Shown piece after piece: positions 1-7,879 of a stretch of 64,000 nt of DNA; positions within the stretch are counted from its first letter, which is position 1, and the number at the start of each line of letters is the position of its first letter. The translations under genes and the position numbers were made by a program. The notes under the pieces were generated by a model. That model was not told where the DNA came from. It saw only the letters and a list, made by a program, of their open reading frames with translations, and made no database searches. Source of the DNA: Candidatus Latescibacterota bacterium (GTDB lineage: Bacteria > Latescibacterota > UBA2968); assembly GCA_022824945.1 (NCBI GenBank), contig JAJDYX010000055.1:1-64000 (forward strand), read 5' to 3'.

Positions 1-860
1 AGATGCCCTCTGCCCCGGAAACCAGATCGCTGACCATGTCCATGTCTGCCCCGCTCCCCACCATGCCCGCGCATTCCCCCTCGCGAGTGCTCGGGACGCT
101 CCACACCCCACTCCTCCAACTTCGCATCCACCGCCGCACGAATATCTGCCCGAGACGTATCCGACTCCTTCAAACCCTCTATCAGTGTCTTGAGTTCAGC
201 CTCCTGCTCCTCGGTCAACAGCGCATCTAAACCTCGCTCAGGGCGTTCAATACCCCATTCTGCAAGCTGTGCATCCACTGCTGCACGAATATCTGCCCGA
301 GACGTATCGGTTGCTTTCAAACCGTCAATTAAAGCCTTGAGTGCGGTTTCCTGCTCCTCGGTCAACAGCGCATCTAAACCTCGCTCAGGGCGTTCAATAC
401 CCCACGCCTCGAGCTGGGCATTCACCGCTGCGCGAATATCTTCCCAAGACGTATCGGTTGCTTTCAAACTTTCAATCAACGCCGTCAATACCGTCTGCTG
501 ATCGTCACTGAGCAAATTTGCCAGACCGGACGAAATTACGGGGCGTTCGGGGAATTCGATACCCCATTCTTCCAATTTGGATTCTACGGCTGCGCGAATG
601 TCTTCCTTAGACGCCTCTGCCGCTTTCAAACCGTCAACCAGTGTCTCTAATTCTGCGCGTTGTTCCTCGGTCAATTGCGAGGATGTACCGCGGTGTCCAA
701 AAACACCCCTGTGCCCGCGATGATACGATATTCGCACATTGTCATCAATGCCATCGGCATTTTCATCCACAAATACAGGTCCTGCCGCCTGTGCGTCCTG
801 ACCGCCCCACAGGGCACATGTCAGTGCCAACGCAATACTATAGGTCATCCACTTTTTCAT
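1..860 (-). CDS. Secreted 49-residue-repeat protein, C-terminus cut by window edge
   Basis: This frame reads open from an ATG at 860 to the left edge (at least 286 residues), so the true end lies outside the window. An AGGAG site precedes the ATG. The N-terminus is a clear signal peptide (MKKW, a hydrophobic stretch, then AQA-AG). Next comes a short calcium-loop-like stretch (DENADGIDD) and a His/Gly/Arg-rich linker. Four helical repeats follow, beginning LTEEQ/LSDDQ and ending near EEWGIERPER. After them comes an RG/HG-rich tail. The LTxxQ openings recall periplasmic Spy/CpxP-type helical proteins, but that is resemblance only. Function is unknown; a periplasmic or surface role is inferred. 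The plus-strand reading frames over this stretch are shadows of it. Confidence 0.8.
   Translation of the reverse strand, partial: MKKWMTYSIALALTCALWGGQDAQAAGPVFVDENADGIDDNVRISYHRGHRGVFGHRGTSSQLTEEQRAELETLVDGLKAAEASKEDIRAAVESKLEEWGIEFPERPVISSGLANLLSDDQQTVLTALIESLKATDTSWEDIRAAVNAQLEAWGIERPERGLDALLTEEQETALKALIDGLKATDTSRADIRAAVDAQLAEWGIERPERGLDALLTEEQEAELKTLIEGLKESDTSRADIRAAVDAKLEEWGVERPEHSRGGMRGHGGERGRHGHGQRSGFRGRGH
72..512 (-). repeat. Three in-frame 147-bp tandem units inside the secreted repeat protein
   Basis: The units run about 366-512, 219-365 and 72-218, each 147 bp (49 codons). Positions 202-257 and 349-404 are identical over 56 bp, so at least one duplication is recent or homogenised. 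A fourth, more diverged unit begins near 674 and is offset by 5 extra codons. Confidence 0.85.
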
Positions 861-1302
861 GGCCTTGCTCCTCACTGTTGAATATTTGTGAACCACTCTC
901 AAGCACCGATCTCATTTTGTCCGGCCGGAACCAAAATCCGATCTGCGCCATTCGCCGCACTTTGCGGCTACAGTATTTTAAACAATCAGAAGGTTACTTC
1001 GTTCCTATAAAAATTGTAATAAATTGTAAAATTATTACATTTGTACACTTAAAAAGACCGACAGAACCCGCTTTGCTACGTCCTGAAATGTGGCGAAATC
1101 TATACAGCAATCCTCCCACATCCCTGCGGAATTGATCCCCGGTCTTGTATCCTTAGATCAGAAAATGGCCGTGCGCGTTCCATACAGACCCAAAAAAAAC
1201 GACCTATTATTATTGATCCCTTTTCCGCTTGCGATAGTGGGAGTATGGCATTAGGTTAAGCACCGATATTTCGAGAACAACACTGAAATGAGAAAGGAGC
1301 AG
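861..1302. other. Divergent intergenic region, A/T-rich core
   Basis: This is a 440-bp gap between the leftward repeat-protein gene and the rightward catabolic cluster, so promoters in both directions are expected. The stretch from about 1005 to 1065 is strongly A/T-rich. I could not place a convincing -35/-10 pair on either strand, and no coding signal was seen. Confidence 0.5.
1015..1039. promoter_or_regulatory. 8-bp inverted repeat, possible operator
   Basis: TGTAATAA and TTATTACA are perfect inverted arms separated by 9 bp, inside the A/T-rich core of the divergent region. The dyad could bind a dimeric regulator. No regulator gene lies nearby, and A/T-rich DNA produces such dyads by chance. 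Confidence 0.25.
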
Positions 1303-1305
1303 ATG

Positions 1306-2124
1306 ATGATTCGGTTGGGAACAATGACGAGTGTGTGTCCAGATTGGTCTATCGAGCAGATTATCGATGGGATGCAGCGCCATGGATTTGAAGGATTGGA
1401 GCCTCGCGCGGGGTGGGGACACGCCTCGGGTTTTGAACTGGACATGCCTGCGGCTGCGCGAGATGCGGCCCGAGCAAAAATGGAAGATGCCGGACTAAAA
1501 ATATCCTGCGTGGCTACCGGGGCAAAATTTGCCGCAGAAGACCCCGCTGTTCTGGACCAGTCCATCGCCGAGGCCAACGCCGCAATAGATCTCGCTGCTG
1601 ATCTGGGTGCCGGATTGATCCGCACATTTGGCGGCGCGCGCGGTAAAGGCGAAATATTCTGGATGGTGAACCGCACGGCTGAGGCATACAAGCGCGTAAT
1701 GGATCACGCGGCAGAACGCGGCGTCATAGTCATGATGGAAACGCACGACGAGTGGTGTGTCTCGACACAAGTGCGCGCAGTGGTAGAAAAAGTAAATCAT
1801 CCCAACCTGGGTATCTTGTGGGACCTCATGCACCCGCAACGCCACATGGAACGCCCCGAAGAAACCATGCAGACGATTGGTGCGATGACCAAACATCTGC
1901 ACGCACACGACGGGCGTTATGACACCGAAAATGGAAAAATTACCACCGTCGCTCTGGGCGAAGGCGACCTGGACTATGTCACGCCCCTAAAATTATTGCA
2001 CGATGCCGGATTTGACGGGTTCTTTTCCGTGGAAGTCATCCACAAGCCAGGAAGCGATCACGATTCAGATGAAACTCTGAAAGCTTATGGCGATGGGTTC
2101 AGGAAAATTGTCGAAAATTTTTAA
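1306..2124 (+). CDS. Sugar phosphate isomerase/epimerase (TIM barrel)
   Basis: A 272-residue protein of the xylose-isomerase-like/AP-endonuclease-2 barrel superfamily, which typically isomerises or epimerises sugars with a divalent metal. Visible barrel features are the N-terminal beta strand IRLGTMTS, the metal-site region MMETHDEW, WDLMHP, LHAHDGR and the C-terminal FFSVEVIHK. Three ATGs lie close together (1288, 1303, 1306). The AAGGAG at 1294-1299 gives the best spacing to 1306. No signal peptide is seen, so it is probably cytoplasmic. It heads the rightward catabolic cluster, with the next gene 12 bp away. The substrate cannot be told from sequence. Confidence 0.8.
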   Translation: MIRLGTMTSVCPDWSIEQIIDGMQRHGFEGLEPRAGWGHASGFELDMPAAARDAARAKMEDAGLKISCVATGAKFAAEDPAVLDQSIAEANAAIDLAADLGAGLIRTFGGARGKGEIFWMVNRTAEAYKRVMDHAAERGVIVMMETHDEWCVSTQVRAVVEKVNHPNLGILWDLMHPQRHMERPEETMQTIGAMTKHLHAHDGRYDTENGKITTVALGEGDLDYVTPLKLLHDAGFDGFFSVEVIHKPGSDHDSDETLKAYGDGFRKIVENF

Positions 2125-2136
2125 TTGGAGAACAGC

Positions 2137-3561
2137 ATGGCAAAACAGAATGTAATTTTATTTGGAATCGACAGCCTGTGGTCCGATCACATGAGCTGTT
2201 ATGGTTATGACCGGCTCACGACGCCGCATATCGACAAATTTGCCACACAGGGCGTCTTGTTCGAAAACACATTTAGCGCGCATATCCCCACCACACCGGC
2301 CTATGCATCAATGCTCACGGGCATGGATTGTTTTTCCACCGATGTCGTGGCACTGCGCCATCGCGGCGGATTGACAGAAGACGTCACCACCTTGCCCGAA
2401 ATTTTGCGCGGAGAAGGCTATGAGACCGTGTGTGTGGGCTTTACGGGAAATCCGAGTTCTCGCGGCTTTGACGAATATGTGAACTTCCGAGCGTGGGGAA
2501 GTTGGGACGAGCGTCCGCTGCGCAAAGCCGAATTGCTCAATGAAGTGACATTGCCCGAACTGGAACGCCTGGCCGCTGGCGATAAACCGTTTTTCCTCTT
2601 CTTGCGACACATGGATCCGCACGCGCCCTATTTGCCGCCGCCACCGTACGATTCGATGTTCTACAGCAAAGATCCGTGCGACCCGTCCAAAACCACCATG
2701 GAACCGGTCAAAGCATTCAAGCCCTTCCGAGATTTCCATTTGAGCTGGATGCCGCCGGGCATTACCGACGCCGATTTTGTAGTGGCGCAATACGACGGTG
2801 AAGTCGCCTATATGGATGCGTGTATCCAGCACCTGCTCACCCGTATTGATGAACTGGGTCTGAGAGACAATACCCTCGTCGTAATCAACGGCGACCACGG
2901 CGAGACCCTCGACGAACACGATTGCTATTTTGATCACCACGGGATGTATGAGTGTACCTTAAAAGTACCCCTCGCAATGCGCCTGCCCGGGAGCTTGCCC
3001 GAAGGCGTGCGCGTAAAGGGCTACAATCAGCACAAAGATCTCACGCCCACGATTCTGGAACTCCTGAATGTAGAAACAGACATCGCGTTTGACGGACGCA
3101 GCTTGATTCCAATGGTTGAGGGAAAACGCCACACGCACGAATCGGAATTTTATATTACCGAGTGTACCTGGATGCGAAAACACGGCTGGCGCACCCCTGA
3201 GTGGAAGCTGATCGTGGCATTGGAACCCGACTTCCATTTTAAGCCCGAAGTAGAGCTTTACAATCTGATTCAAGACCCGGGCGAGACCACAAACCTCGCA
3301 GACAAAGAACCCGAAATGGTCGCCCTGTTGCGCGGACGAATGGAAGCCTATATTGCCAAACGCGAAAAAGAAGTGGGCCATACCAATCCGATGTACACAA
3401 ACCTGAACTGGCACGGCCGCAAGAATTACGACGGCCCCTTCAAATCCTCAGAAGACGCGTATAATTACATGCACATCGGCTCTGCCAGCCAGGCCGCACG
3501 GCTACAGGCGGGGAATAAGAAGGTGGAAGGCACGGTTGAAGAAAAGGCGAAAGACGAATAA
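2137..3561 (+). CDS. Sulfatase-fold hydrolase with threonine at the formylglycine position
   Basis: A 474-residue alkaline-phosphatase-superfamily protein with sulfatase layout: a metal-binding start (GIDSLWSDH), MDPHAPY in the middle, and NGDHGE followed by HHGMY and a K near residue 280. In sulfatases the nucleophile is C/S-x-P-x-R, converted to formylglycine. Here the aligned residues are T52-T-P-A-Y56 just before SMLTG, so both the convertible Cys/Ser and the Arg are absent. Superfamily phosphodiesterases and LtaS-type enzymes use a Thr nucleophile, so a phosphate or phosphodiester substrate is possible. The start is the ATG after GGAG at 2127-2130, not the upstream TTG. No signal peptide. 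Confidence 0.75.
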   Translation: MAKQNVILFGIDSLWSDHMSCYGYDRLTTPHIDKFATQGVLFENTFSAHIPTTPAYASMLTGMDCFSTDVVALRHRGGLTEDVTTLPEILRGEGYETVCVGFTGNPSSRGFDEYVNFRAWGSWDERPLRKAELLNEVTLPELERLAAGDKPFFLFLRHMDPHAPYLPPPPYDSMFYSKDPCDPSKTTMEPVKAFKPFRDFHLSWMPPGITDADFVVAQYDGEVAYMDACIQHLLTRIDELGLRDNTLVVINGDHGETLDEHDCYFDHHGMYECTLKVPLAMRLPGSLPEGVRVKGYNQHKDLTPTILELLNVETDIAFDGRSLIPMVEGKRHTHESEFYITECTWMRKHGWRTPEWKLIVALEPDFHFKPEVELYNLIQDPGETTNLADKEPEMVALLRGRMEAYIAKREKEVGHTNPMYTNLNWHGRKNYDGPFKSSEDAYNYMHIGSASQAARLQAGNKKVEGTVEEKAKDE

Positions 3562-3576
3562 AATAAAAGGAGCAAA

Positions 3577-3996
3577 GTGCCAACACAGGATGAATTGAAA
3601 GCATTGGCCTCTCTCCGATTACAGGAGGCAGAGACGCTGTACAATGCAGGCCAGTATAATGGTAGTGTCTATCTTGCAGGATATGCCGTAGAACTCGCTT
3701 TAAAAGCCAGAATCTGTAAGGTATTGGGGTTGCGCGATTACCCGGATCAAGGGAAATTAAAGCCTGTCTATGCTGTTCACGACCTTGATCAACTGCTACT
3801 CCTCGCAGGTCTTAAACCAGAATTGGATTCCAACAATACAACATTGTTCAATAACTGGTCAACAGCGGTTCCGTGGAATCCTCTGTGGCGATACGCAGCA
3901 ACAGGTACCTATTCTCAGCAGGATGCCATTGATATGTTGGATGCAATCAGAGATCAAACAGATGGGGTCTTACAATGGATCATGAAATACTGGTAA
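3577..3996 (+). CDS. HEPN-domain protein
   Basis: A 139-residue all-helical protein with the HEPN signature early on: a helix with LRLQEAETLYNAG, then YNGSVYLAGYAVELALKAR. HEPN proteins are often RNases, or partners of nucleotidyltransferases in toxin-antitoxin-like pairs. I do not see a clean Rx4-6H RNase motif. The start is GTG, with AAGGAG at 3567-3572. The next gene begins inside this one (22-bp overlap), which implies translational coupling. With the two following genes it forms a small A/T-richer islet between metabolic genes, which suggests acquisition. Confidence 0.75.
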   Translation: MPTQDELKALASLRLQEAETLYNAGQYNGSVYLAGYAVELALKARICKVLGLRDYPDQGKLKPVYAVHDLDQLLLLAGLKPELDSNNTTLFNNWSTAVPWNPLWRYAATGTYSQQDAIDMLDAIRDQTDGVLQWIMKYW

Positions 3997-4370
3997 ATCA
4001 ACTCCGCCTGCTTCTTGATAAGTTGAGCGATAAACGGGGTCCTGTGGCACTCTTTATGCTCAATACATTTGGGCCTGGCTTTGCACAACCCTGGCACTTA
4101 ATCGTCAGCGCCAAAAAATTTGACCAGCTTTCTCGCTCTGAAGCGATCAAGGAAATGACAACACTCGTGCGGAAACATGGCGACGAATCTTTTTGGCGAC
4201 CGCTTATTCGAATCACCGTTCTAAAAACCCAGGACCCATTTGTACGTTCTGTTAATGCCTCAATGCAGGTAAGCCCTAATGAGATGGAAACTATCTCTGA
4301 CGCCACCGTAGCGGGATTTGAGATTCCATACGCTCTGTTGGTTCGTTCGCAAAGCGTAGTGGCTGCTTAG
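3975..4370 (+). CDS. Hypothetical partner of the HEPN protein
   Basis: A 131-residue soluble protein, not recognised. Two predicted strands (GPVALFMLN and PWHLIVSAKKFD) and a helical segment (SRSEAIKEMTTLVRKHG) precede strand WRPLIRITVL, giving a mixed alpha/beta look that could be a divergent nucleotidyltransferase-like or antitoxin fold. However, the GS...D.D core motif of MNT antitoxins is not visible. Its 22-bp overlap with the HEPN gene is the strongest functional clue. Calling it the antitoxin or regulator is inference from this arrangement alone. Confidence 0.55.
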   Translation: MDHEILVNQLRLLLDKLSDKRGPVALFMLNTFGPGFAQPWHLIVSAKKFDQLSRSEAIKEMTTLVRKHGDESFWRPLIRITVLKTQDPFVRSVNASMQVSPNEMETISDATVAGFEIPYALLVRSQSVVAA

Positions 4371-4411
4371 TGTAGGGAGGAAGACACGTTTTCAGAAAAT
4401 AGAGGTGGTTC

Positions 4412-4966
4412 ATGCTTAGAGGCGTAATAAATCGGAGAGAAACAACGAGATACCAAAAGCTCCTTGAAGACACACTCTCAAAGGGATTGAACTTGGAAGT
4501 TTGTGTCAAAATTGGGCGGCGTGGTACAAGTGACATTCGTCCTGTAAAGCACAATCGGACAGTTTGGTTTACATCAGAAAAGCGCAATTGGAAAAAAAAG
4601 TTCTGGAATGTATTTGGCCTGAATCCGGATAAAAGTAAGCAAAACAATATTGTGGTCGAAATAAACATACCAACTGATGGAATAGATCTTCGTATTGGTG
4701 CAGGTATGTTTGCCGTTGATGAAAAGGATTCTGTATTTTTGTTACACAGTGGAAGGATTGGTGGTGGACGTCAAGGTATTAATAAGACAAACTTTCTCGC
4801 CTGGTATTCACAGTACGCCGCCCTAGTAGAGATAAAGAACGGTACAAAGGTTGTGGAAGGTATTCTGATTGGTAACATCTCCGAAAAAAAGGATTTAATC
4901 AAAGGCCTTACCAAATTTATTAAGGATGTCAATCGTTTCAAGATTGAATACGTTGGAGGTCTATAA
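4412..4966 (+). CDS. Uncharacterised protein of the HEPN islet
   Basis: A 184-residue, Lys-rich, basic protein with no recognised family. A basic N-terminal helix is followed by strands (VCVKIGR, VWFTSEK, NIVVEINIP). A glycine-rich motif, LLHSGRIGGGRQGI, precedes FLAWYSQY, and the C-terminus is helical and basic. The Gly/Arg motif suggests nucleic-acid or phosphate binding, which is speculative. The gene is A/T-richer than the metabolic genes on both sides. The ATG has a moderate upstream GAGGTGG. It ends 1 bp before the TolB-like gene starts. Confidence 0.5.
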   Translation: MLRGVINRRETTRYQKLLEDTLSKGLNLEVCVKIGRRGTSDIRPVKHNRTVWFTSEKRNWKKKFWNVFGLNPDKSKQNNIVVEINIPTDGIDLRIGAGMFAVDEKDSVFLLHSGRIGGGRQGINKTNFLAWYSQYAALVEIKNGTKVVEGILIGNISEKKDLIKGLTKFIKDVNRFKIEYVGGL

Positions 4967-4967
4967 C

Positions 4968-6101
4968 ATGGCAATTGATACCATCACATCCGAAGCCATT
5001 GAGCTAATAAATCCGACCGGAAGGCGCGTATTGCAACTGACGACAAATGCGCGACGGTCGGTGCATGGGTATTACGATCTGCCCCCGTGGTCACCTGTGG
5101 ATGGGCGCATTGCATTTAGCCGCATGGATGCCCCGGATTCAAAAACAGGTGATATTTGCGTCATGGATGCCGATGGAGGCAACTTGCACAAAGTCGCCGA
5201 ATCCCGTGCGATGTCCGCCAATGGCGGCGCGCTGGCGCAATGGGCATCGGATGGCTCGCGGATCTATTTTAAGGATCGGGACCGCGAAACCCGTTTGATC
5301 GGATGGGTCGATCCGGACACCGGTATGTCGGGCACGCACCCGGGGGACTTGCGGATGATTTCACCCGCTGGACACCTGCATGCCTATCACACCATGCATG
5401 GCGATTACGCCGAAGACGACGTTCCCAAAATGAAGGATGTACACGGCGTCTTCGCACAGGATTTAGAAACAGGGGAATCCAAACAACTCGCAACCCTTTC
5501 CGATTGTTTGGCACTGCATCCGCGTCGGGACGAAATTGCCGACTGGCACATGTTCGTCAAACACACCAAATGGTCCCCCGATGGCTCTCAGATGATGTTC
5601 GTATTCACCAACGAAATCCATTTTGACCGCAAATACGGCGAACTTCCCAGAGTAAAAGATGTGTACGTCATCAATGCCGACGGCTCCAATCTCAAACGCA
5701 TAGGCGAATTTGGCAATCACCCGCTGTGGCATCCCAATGGTCGAGAAATATTGACCAACAGCCCGTTTGAAGGCTCACCGGGCAATAAACTGGTACTGAC
5801 CGATGTGGAAACAGGTGAAGAGCGTCTGGCTGCAACCTGTGTAAAGGGATCGGGACATCCCTCCTTTTCCCCAGACGGCAAATACATTGTGATCGATGTG
5901 GTGAACAACACGACAAAAGAAGCCAAATTCCTGCTCGTAGATGTCGAAACCGACACATTTGAGACCCTGTTGGAACTCCCGGTCTTCGATCACTCTCATG
6001 CCGGAACCCATCTGCACCCGGTATGGCGGCAAGATAGCTCGCAGATTTTATACGCCAGCGACGCATCCGAAATTTGCCAATTGTGTGTGATTGACCTGTG
6101 A
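4968..6101 (+). CDS. TolB-like (PD40) beta-propeller protein
   Basis: A 377-residue protein built from PD40-type blades. Recurrent cores are PPWSPVDGRIAFSR, DICVMDADGGNL, TKWSPDGSQMMF, VYVINADGSNLKRI and PSFSPDGKYIVID. There is no signal peptide, unlike periplasmic TolB, so a cytoplasmic propeller is more likely. Oligogalacturonate-lyase-like propellers share this look and would suit a carbohydrate cluster, but no lyase residue can be assigned. The start is the ATG at 4968 preceded by TTGGAGG. The stop overlaps the GTG/ATG region of the following gene, so the two are probably co-translated. Confidence 0.7.
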   Translation: MAIDTITSEAIELINPTGRRVLQLTTNARRSVHGYYDLPPWSPVDGRIAFSRMDAPDSKTGDICVMDADGGNLHKVAESRAMSANGGALAQWASDGSRIYFKDRDRETRLIGWVDPDTGMSGTHPGDLRMISPAGHLHAYHTMHGDYAEDDVPKMKDVHGVFAQDLETGESKQLATLSDCLALHPRRDEIADWHMFVKHTKWSPDGSQMMFVFTNEIHFDRKYGELPRVKDVYVINADGSNLKRIGEFGNHPLWHPNGREILTNSPFEGSPGNKLVLTDVETGEERLAATCVKGSGHPSFSPDGKYIVIDVVNNTTKEAKFLLVDVETDTFETLLELPVFDHSHAGTHLHPVWRQDSSQILYASDASEICQLCVIDL

Positions 6102-6112
6102 TGGAGAACCCC

Positions 6113-6958
6113 ATGTCCGTAAAATCCGTTTACATGATGACCGATTTGGAAGGCTCAGCCGGAGTAGATGACTGGGACCCGAGACACCGGGAAGATGCGA
6201 CAACGGCAAAAGGCGTGTACGACCGCGCTGAAATGCAGCGATTGTTGACAGGTGAAGTCAACGCCGCGGCTGAAGGATTATTTGCAGCAGGCGTAGAAGA
6301 GATAATCATCAATGACGCACATGGGGCGGGACGCACAATATTGTCAGAAGAACTGATCTCAGGCGTGAAACTCGTACAGGGCGTCAACCGGCCCTGCTGG
6401 CTACCGGGATTATCCCCCAGATTCGACGCACTAATCCAATTGGGCATGCACGCGATGACCAACACACCCAACGGATGTCTCGCACATTCGATGAGTCGCA
6501 ATATGGTCTATCGCGTCAATGGTGCCGAAGTTGGCGAGATGGAAATGGCGGCTTATTTGTGTGGGGATCTGGGTATTCCCTGGGTCTTTACATCGGGCGA
6601 TTTGCACGCATGCACCGAATCCCAACGCTGGGTCAACGACATTGTCACAGCACCGGTAAAAGAAGGCCTGGGAGAATTATGCGCGCTCCATCTGGCGCCA
6701 GTAGATGCCCGCGCCCTCATCAAGACGCGCGTTTATGAAGCGATGGAGATCGTTGAAAATATCGAACCACTCATTGCAGAAAGCCCTGTAGTAATGGAGG
6801 TAACGCGCCCAGAACCTGGTCGTCTTTCAGTACCAGAAGGGGTTGAGCGCGTAGATGATTTTACAATTCGGTGTGAAGGCAAATCCTTCTGGCAGGTGTT
6901 TCACAACATTGTTTATGGCAAGCGCGATTATCCAGTTCCCAAAATCAGTGAGACGTAA
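6113..6958 (+). CDS. M55 (DppA-like) D-aminopeptidase family protein
   Basis: A 281-residue member of the M55 family, zinc peptidases that release N-terminal D-amino acids from peptides. The family opening YMxxDxEG appears as YMMTDLEGSAG, with zinc-ligand candidates D11 and E13. Further expected zones are NDAHGAGRT, the QLGMHAM histidine and the GEMEMAAYLCGDLGIP region. Start choice: GTG 6098 and ATG 6101 lie further upstream, but GGAG at 6103-6106 points to ATG 6113. It is cytoplasmic. Its substrate within a sugar-catabolic cluster is unclear; D-amino-acid-decorated glycans or cell-wall peptides are possible. Confidence 0.8.
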   Translation: MSVKSVYMMTDLEGSAGVDDWDPRHREDATTAKGVYDRAEMQRLLTGEVNAAAEGLFAAGVEEIIINDAHGAGRTILSEELISGVKLVQGVNRPCWLPGLSPRFDALIQLGMHAMTNTPNGCLAHSMSRNMVYRVNGAEVGEMEMAAYLCGDLGIPWVFTSGDLHACTESQRWVNDIVTAPVKEGLGELCALHLAPVDARALIKTRVYEAMEIVENIEPLIAESPVVMEVTRPEPGRLSVPEGVERVDDFTIRCEGKSFWQVFHNIVYGKRDYPVPKISET

Positions 6959-6984
6959 AAGGACCAACCCAACACCACCCCTGG

Positions 6985-7062
6985 ATCGCGGCTAACATCA
7001 TGCCGCGATGACGATTGTCTTTTACGTCTTGTATCTTTGTGCCTTCGTGTCTTTGTGTGAGG
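6985..7062. repeat. Intergenic hairpin followed by short-period degenerate repeat
   Basis: ATCGCGGC (6985-6992) pairs with GCCGCGAT (7002-7009), without a T-run. From about 7020 a degenerate repeat follows, with alternations such as CTTGTATCTTTGTGCCTTCGTGTCTTTGTG. No gene was seen in this 136-bp gap apart from the ribosome site of the next gene. Confidence 0.4.
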
Positions 7063-7094
7063 TCTTCTCACGCCTTTAAATCAGAGGAGGATGT

Positions 7095-7799
7095 ATGAAA
7101 GTCAAAATAGAGAATCAATTTCGAGCGCCTTATGGCGTGCCAAATGGTTTGCAACTCACAGACGATGGTTTGTGGATTGTAGATCAGGTGACGGACCGGG
7201 TGGCGTTAATGAGCATGACAGAGGATGCGGACGATTATTACGGCAATCGCCGCCTGTTGAGAGACATCCCATCGGAATCCTCAAACACCAGTGGCATGGC
7301 CGCAGGCGATGGGTCGCTGTGGTTGGCGGCAAATGGACCGGGGATTCGCTGGCGGCTGCCGCGCGAGACCGATGCACCTCAGGGTGAAGTTCTGCGCGTG
7401 GATCCCTGTAACGGAGAAACACAGGGACGCTGGGCACTGCCCACAGGCGGCGGCACGCACGGCATAGAATACGATTCAATTGAACCGGGCACATTGTGGC
7501 TGACCACATTAAAAGAGCAGACCATTACGCAGATGCGTATTAGTGATTGGTCCGTCATCCGCACATTAAAACTGCCTTTGCCTCGCGCACACGGCGTCGT
7601 GCGAACGGAAGAAGATTCGATCTGGGTCGTTCATACAGGTCATCGGGTAATAGTAAATCTCGATCTGGCGACCAATGCAGAACTCGACCGCATAGAAGTG
7701 CCCGAACCCCATCCCGAGCCACACGGACTCTCCATCTGCAATGGCGGATTCTTGTATTGCGACGCCACATCGGGGTGGGTTGCCAAAATTTCCTGGTGA
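7095..7799 (+). CDS. SMP-30/NHL-like beta-propeller protein
   Basis: A 234-residue propeller-type protein with repeated strand patterns such as GLWIVDQVTDRV, GSLWLAANGPG, GTLWLTTLKEQ, DSIWVVHTGHRVIV and GFLYCDATSGWV. SMP-30/gluconolactonase and Vgb-like lyases share this architecture. The size is smaller than typical SMP-30 (about 290 residues), and the metal-binding Glu/Asn/Asp set cannot be assigned with certainty. GAGGAGG precedes ATG 7095. The ATG at 7091 is in another frame. There is no signal peptide. A lactonase role on a sugar acid is a guess from context. Confidence 0.6.
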   Translation: MKVKIENQFRAPYGVPNGLQLTDDGLWIVDQVTDRVALMSMTEDADDYYGNRRLLRDIPSESSNTSGMAAGDGSLWLAANGPGIRWRLPRETDAPQGEVLRVDPCNGETQGRWALPTGGGTHGIEYDSIEPGTLWLTTLKEQTITQMRISDWSVIRTLKLPLPRAHGVVRTEEDSIWVVHTGHRVIVNLDLATNAELDRIEVPEPHPEPHGLSICNGGFLYCDATSGWVAKISW

Positions 7800-7833
7800 G
7801 ATGTATGTGGAACGCTTCTGTCATCTTCCAATT

Positions 7834-7861
7834 AGCCCCGGTCCTCCGGGGCTTTTCTTTC
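7834..7861 (+). terminator. Intrinsic terminator
   Basis: AGCCCCGG and CCGGGGCT form an 8-bp GC stem with a TCCT loop (7834-7853), followed by TTTCTTTC. It lies 34 bp after the propeller stop and before the kinase, so it splits the catabolic cluster into at least two transcription units. Confidence 0.85.
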
Positions 7862-7879
7862 TGACAACTGAGGTAAGTG

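Noticed and set aside
3-501. Plus-strand open frames at the left edge
   Set aside because: They lie opposite the secreted repeat protein, whose signal peptide, ribosome site and in-frame repeats are far stronger.
3577-4966. HEPN islet as prophage or insertion element
   Set aside because: No integrase, transposase, terminal repeats or att-like sites seen.
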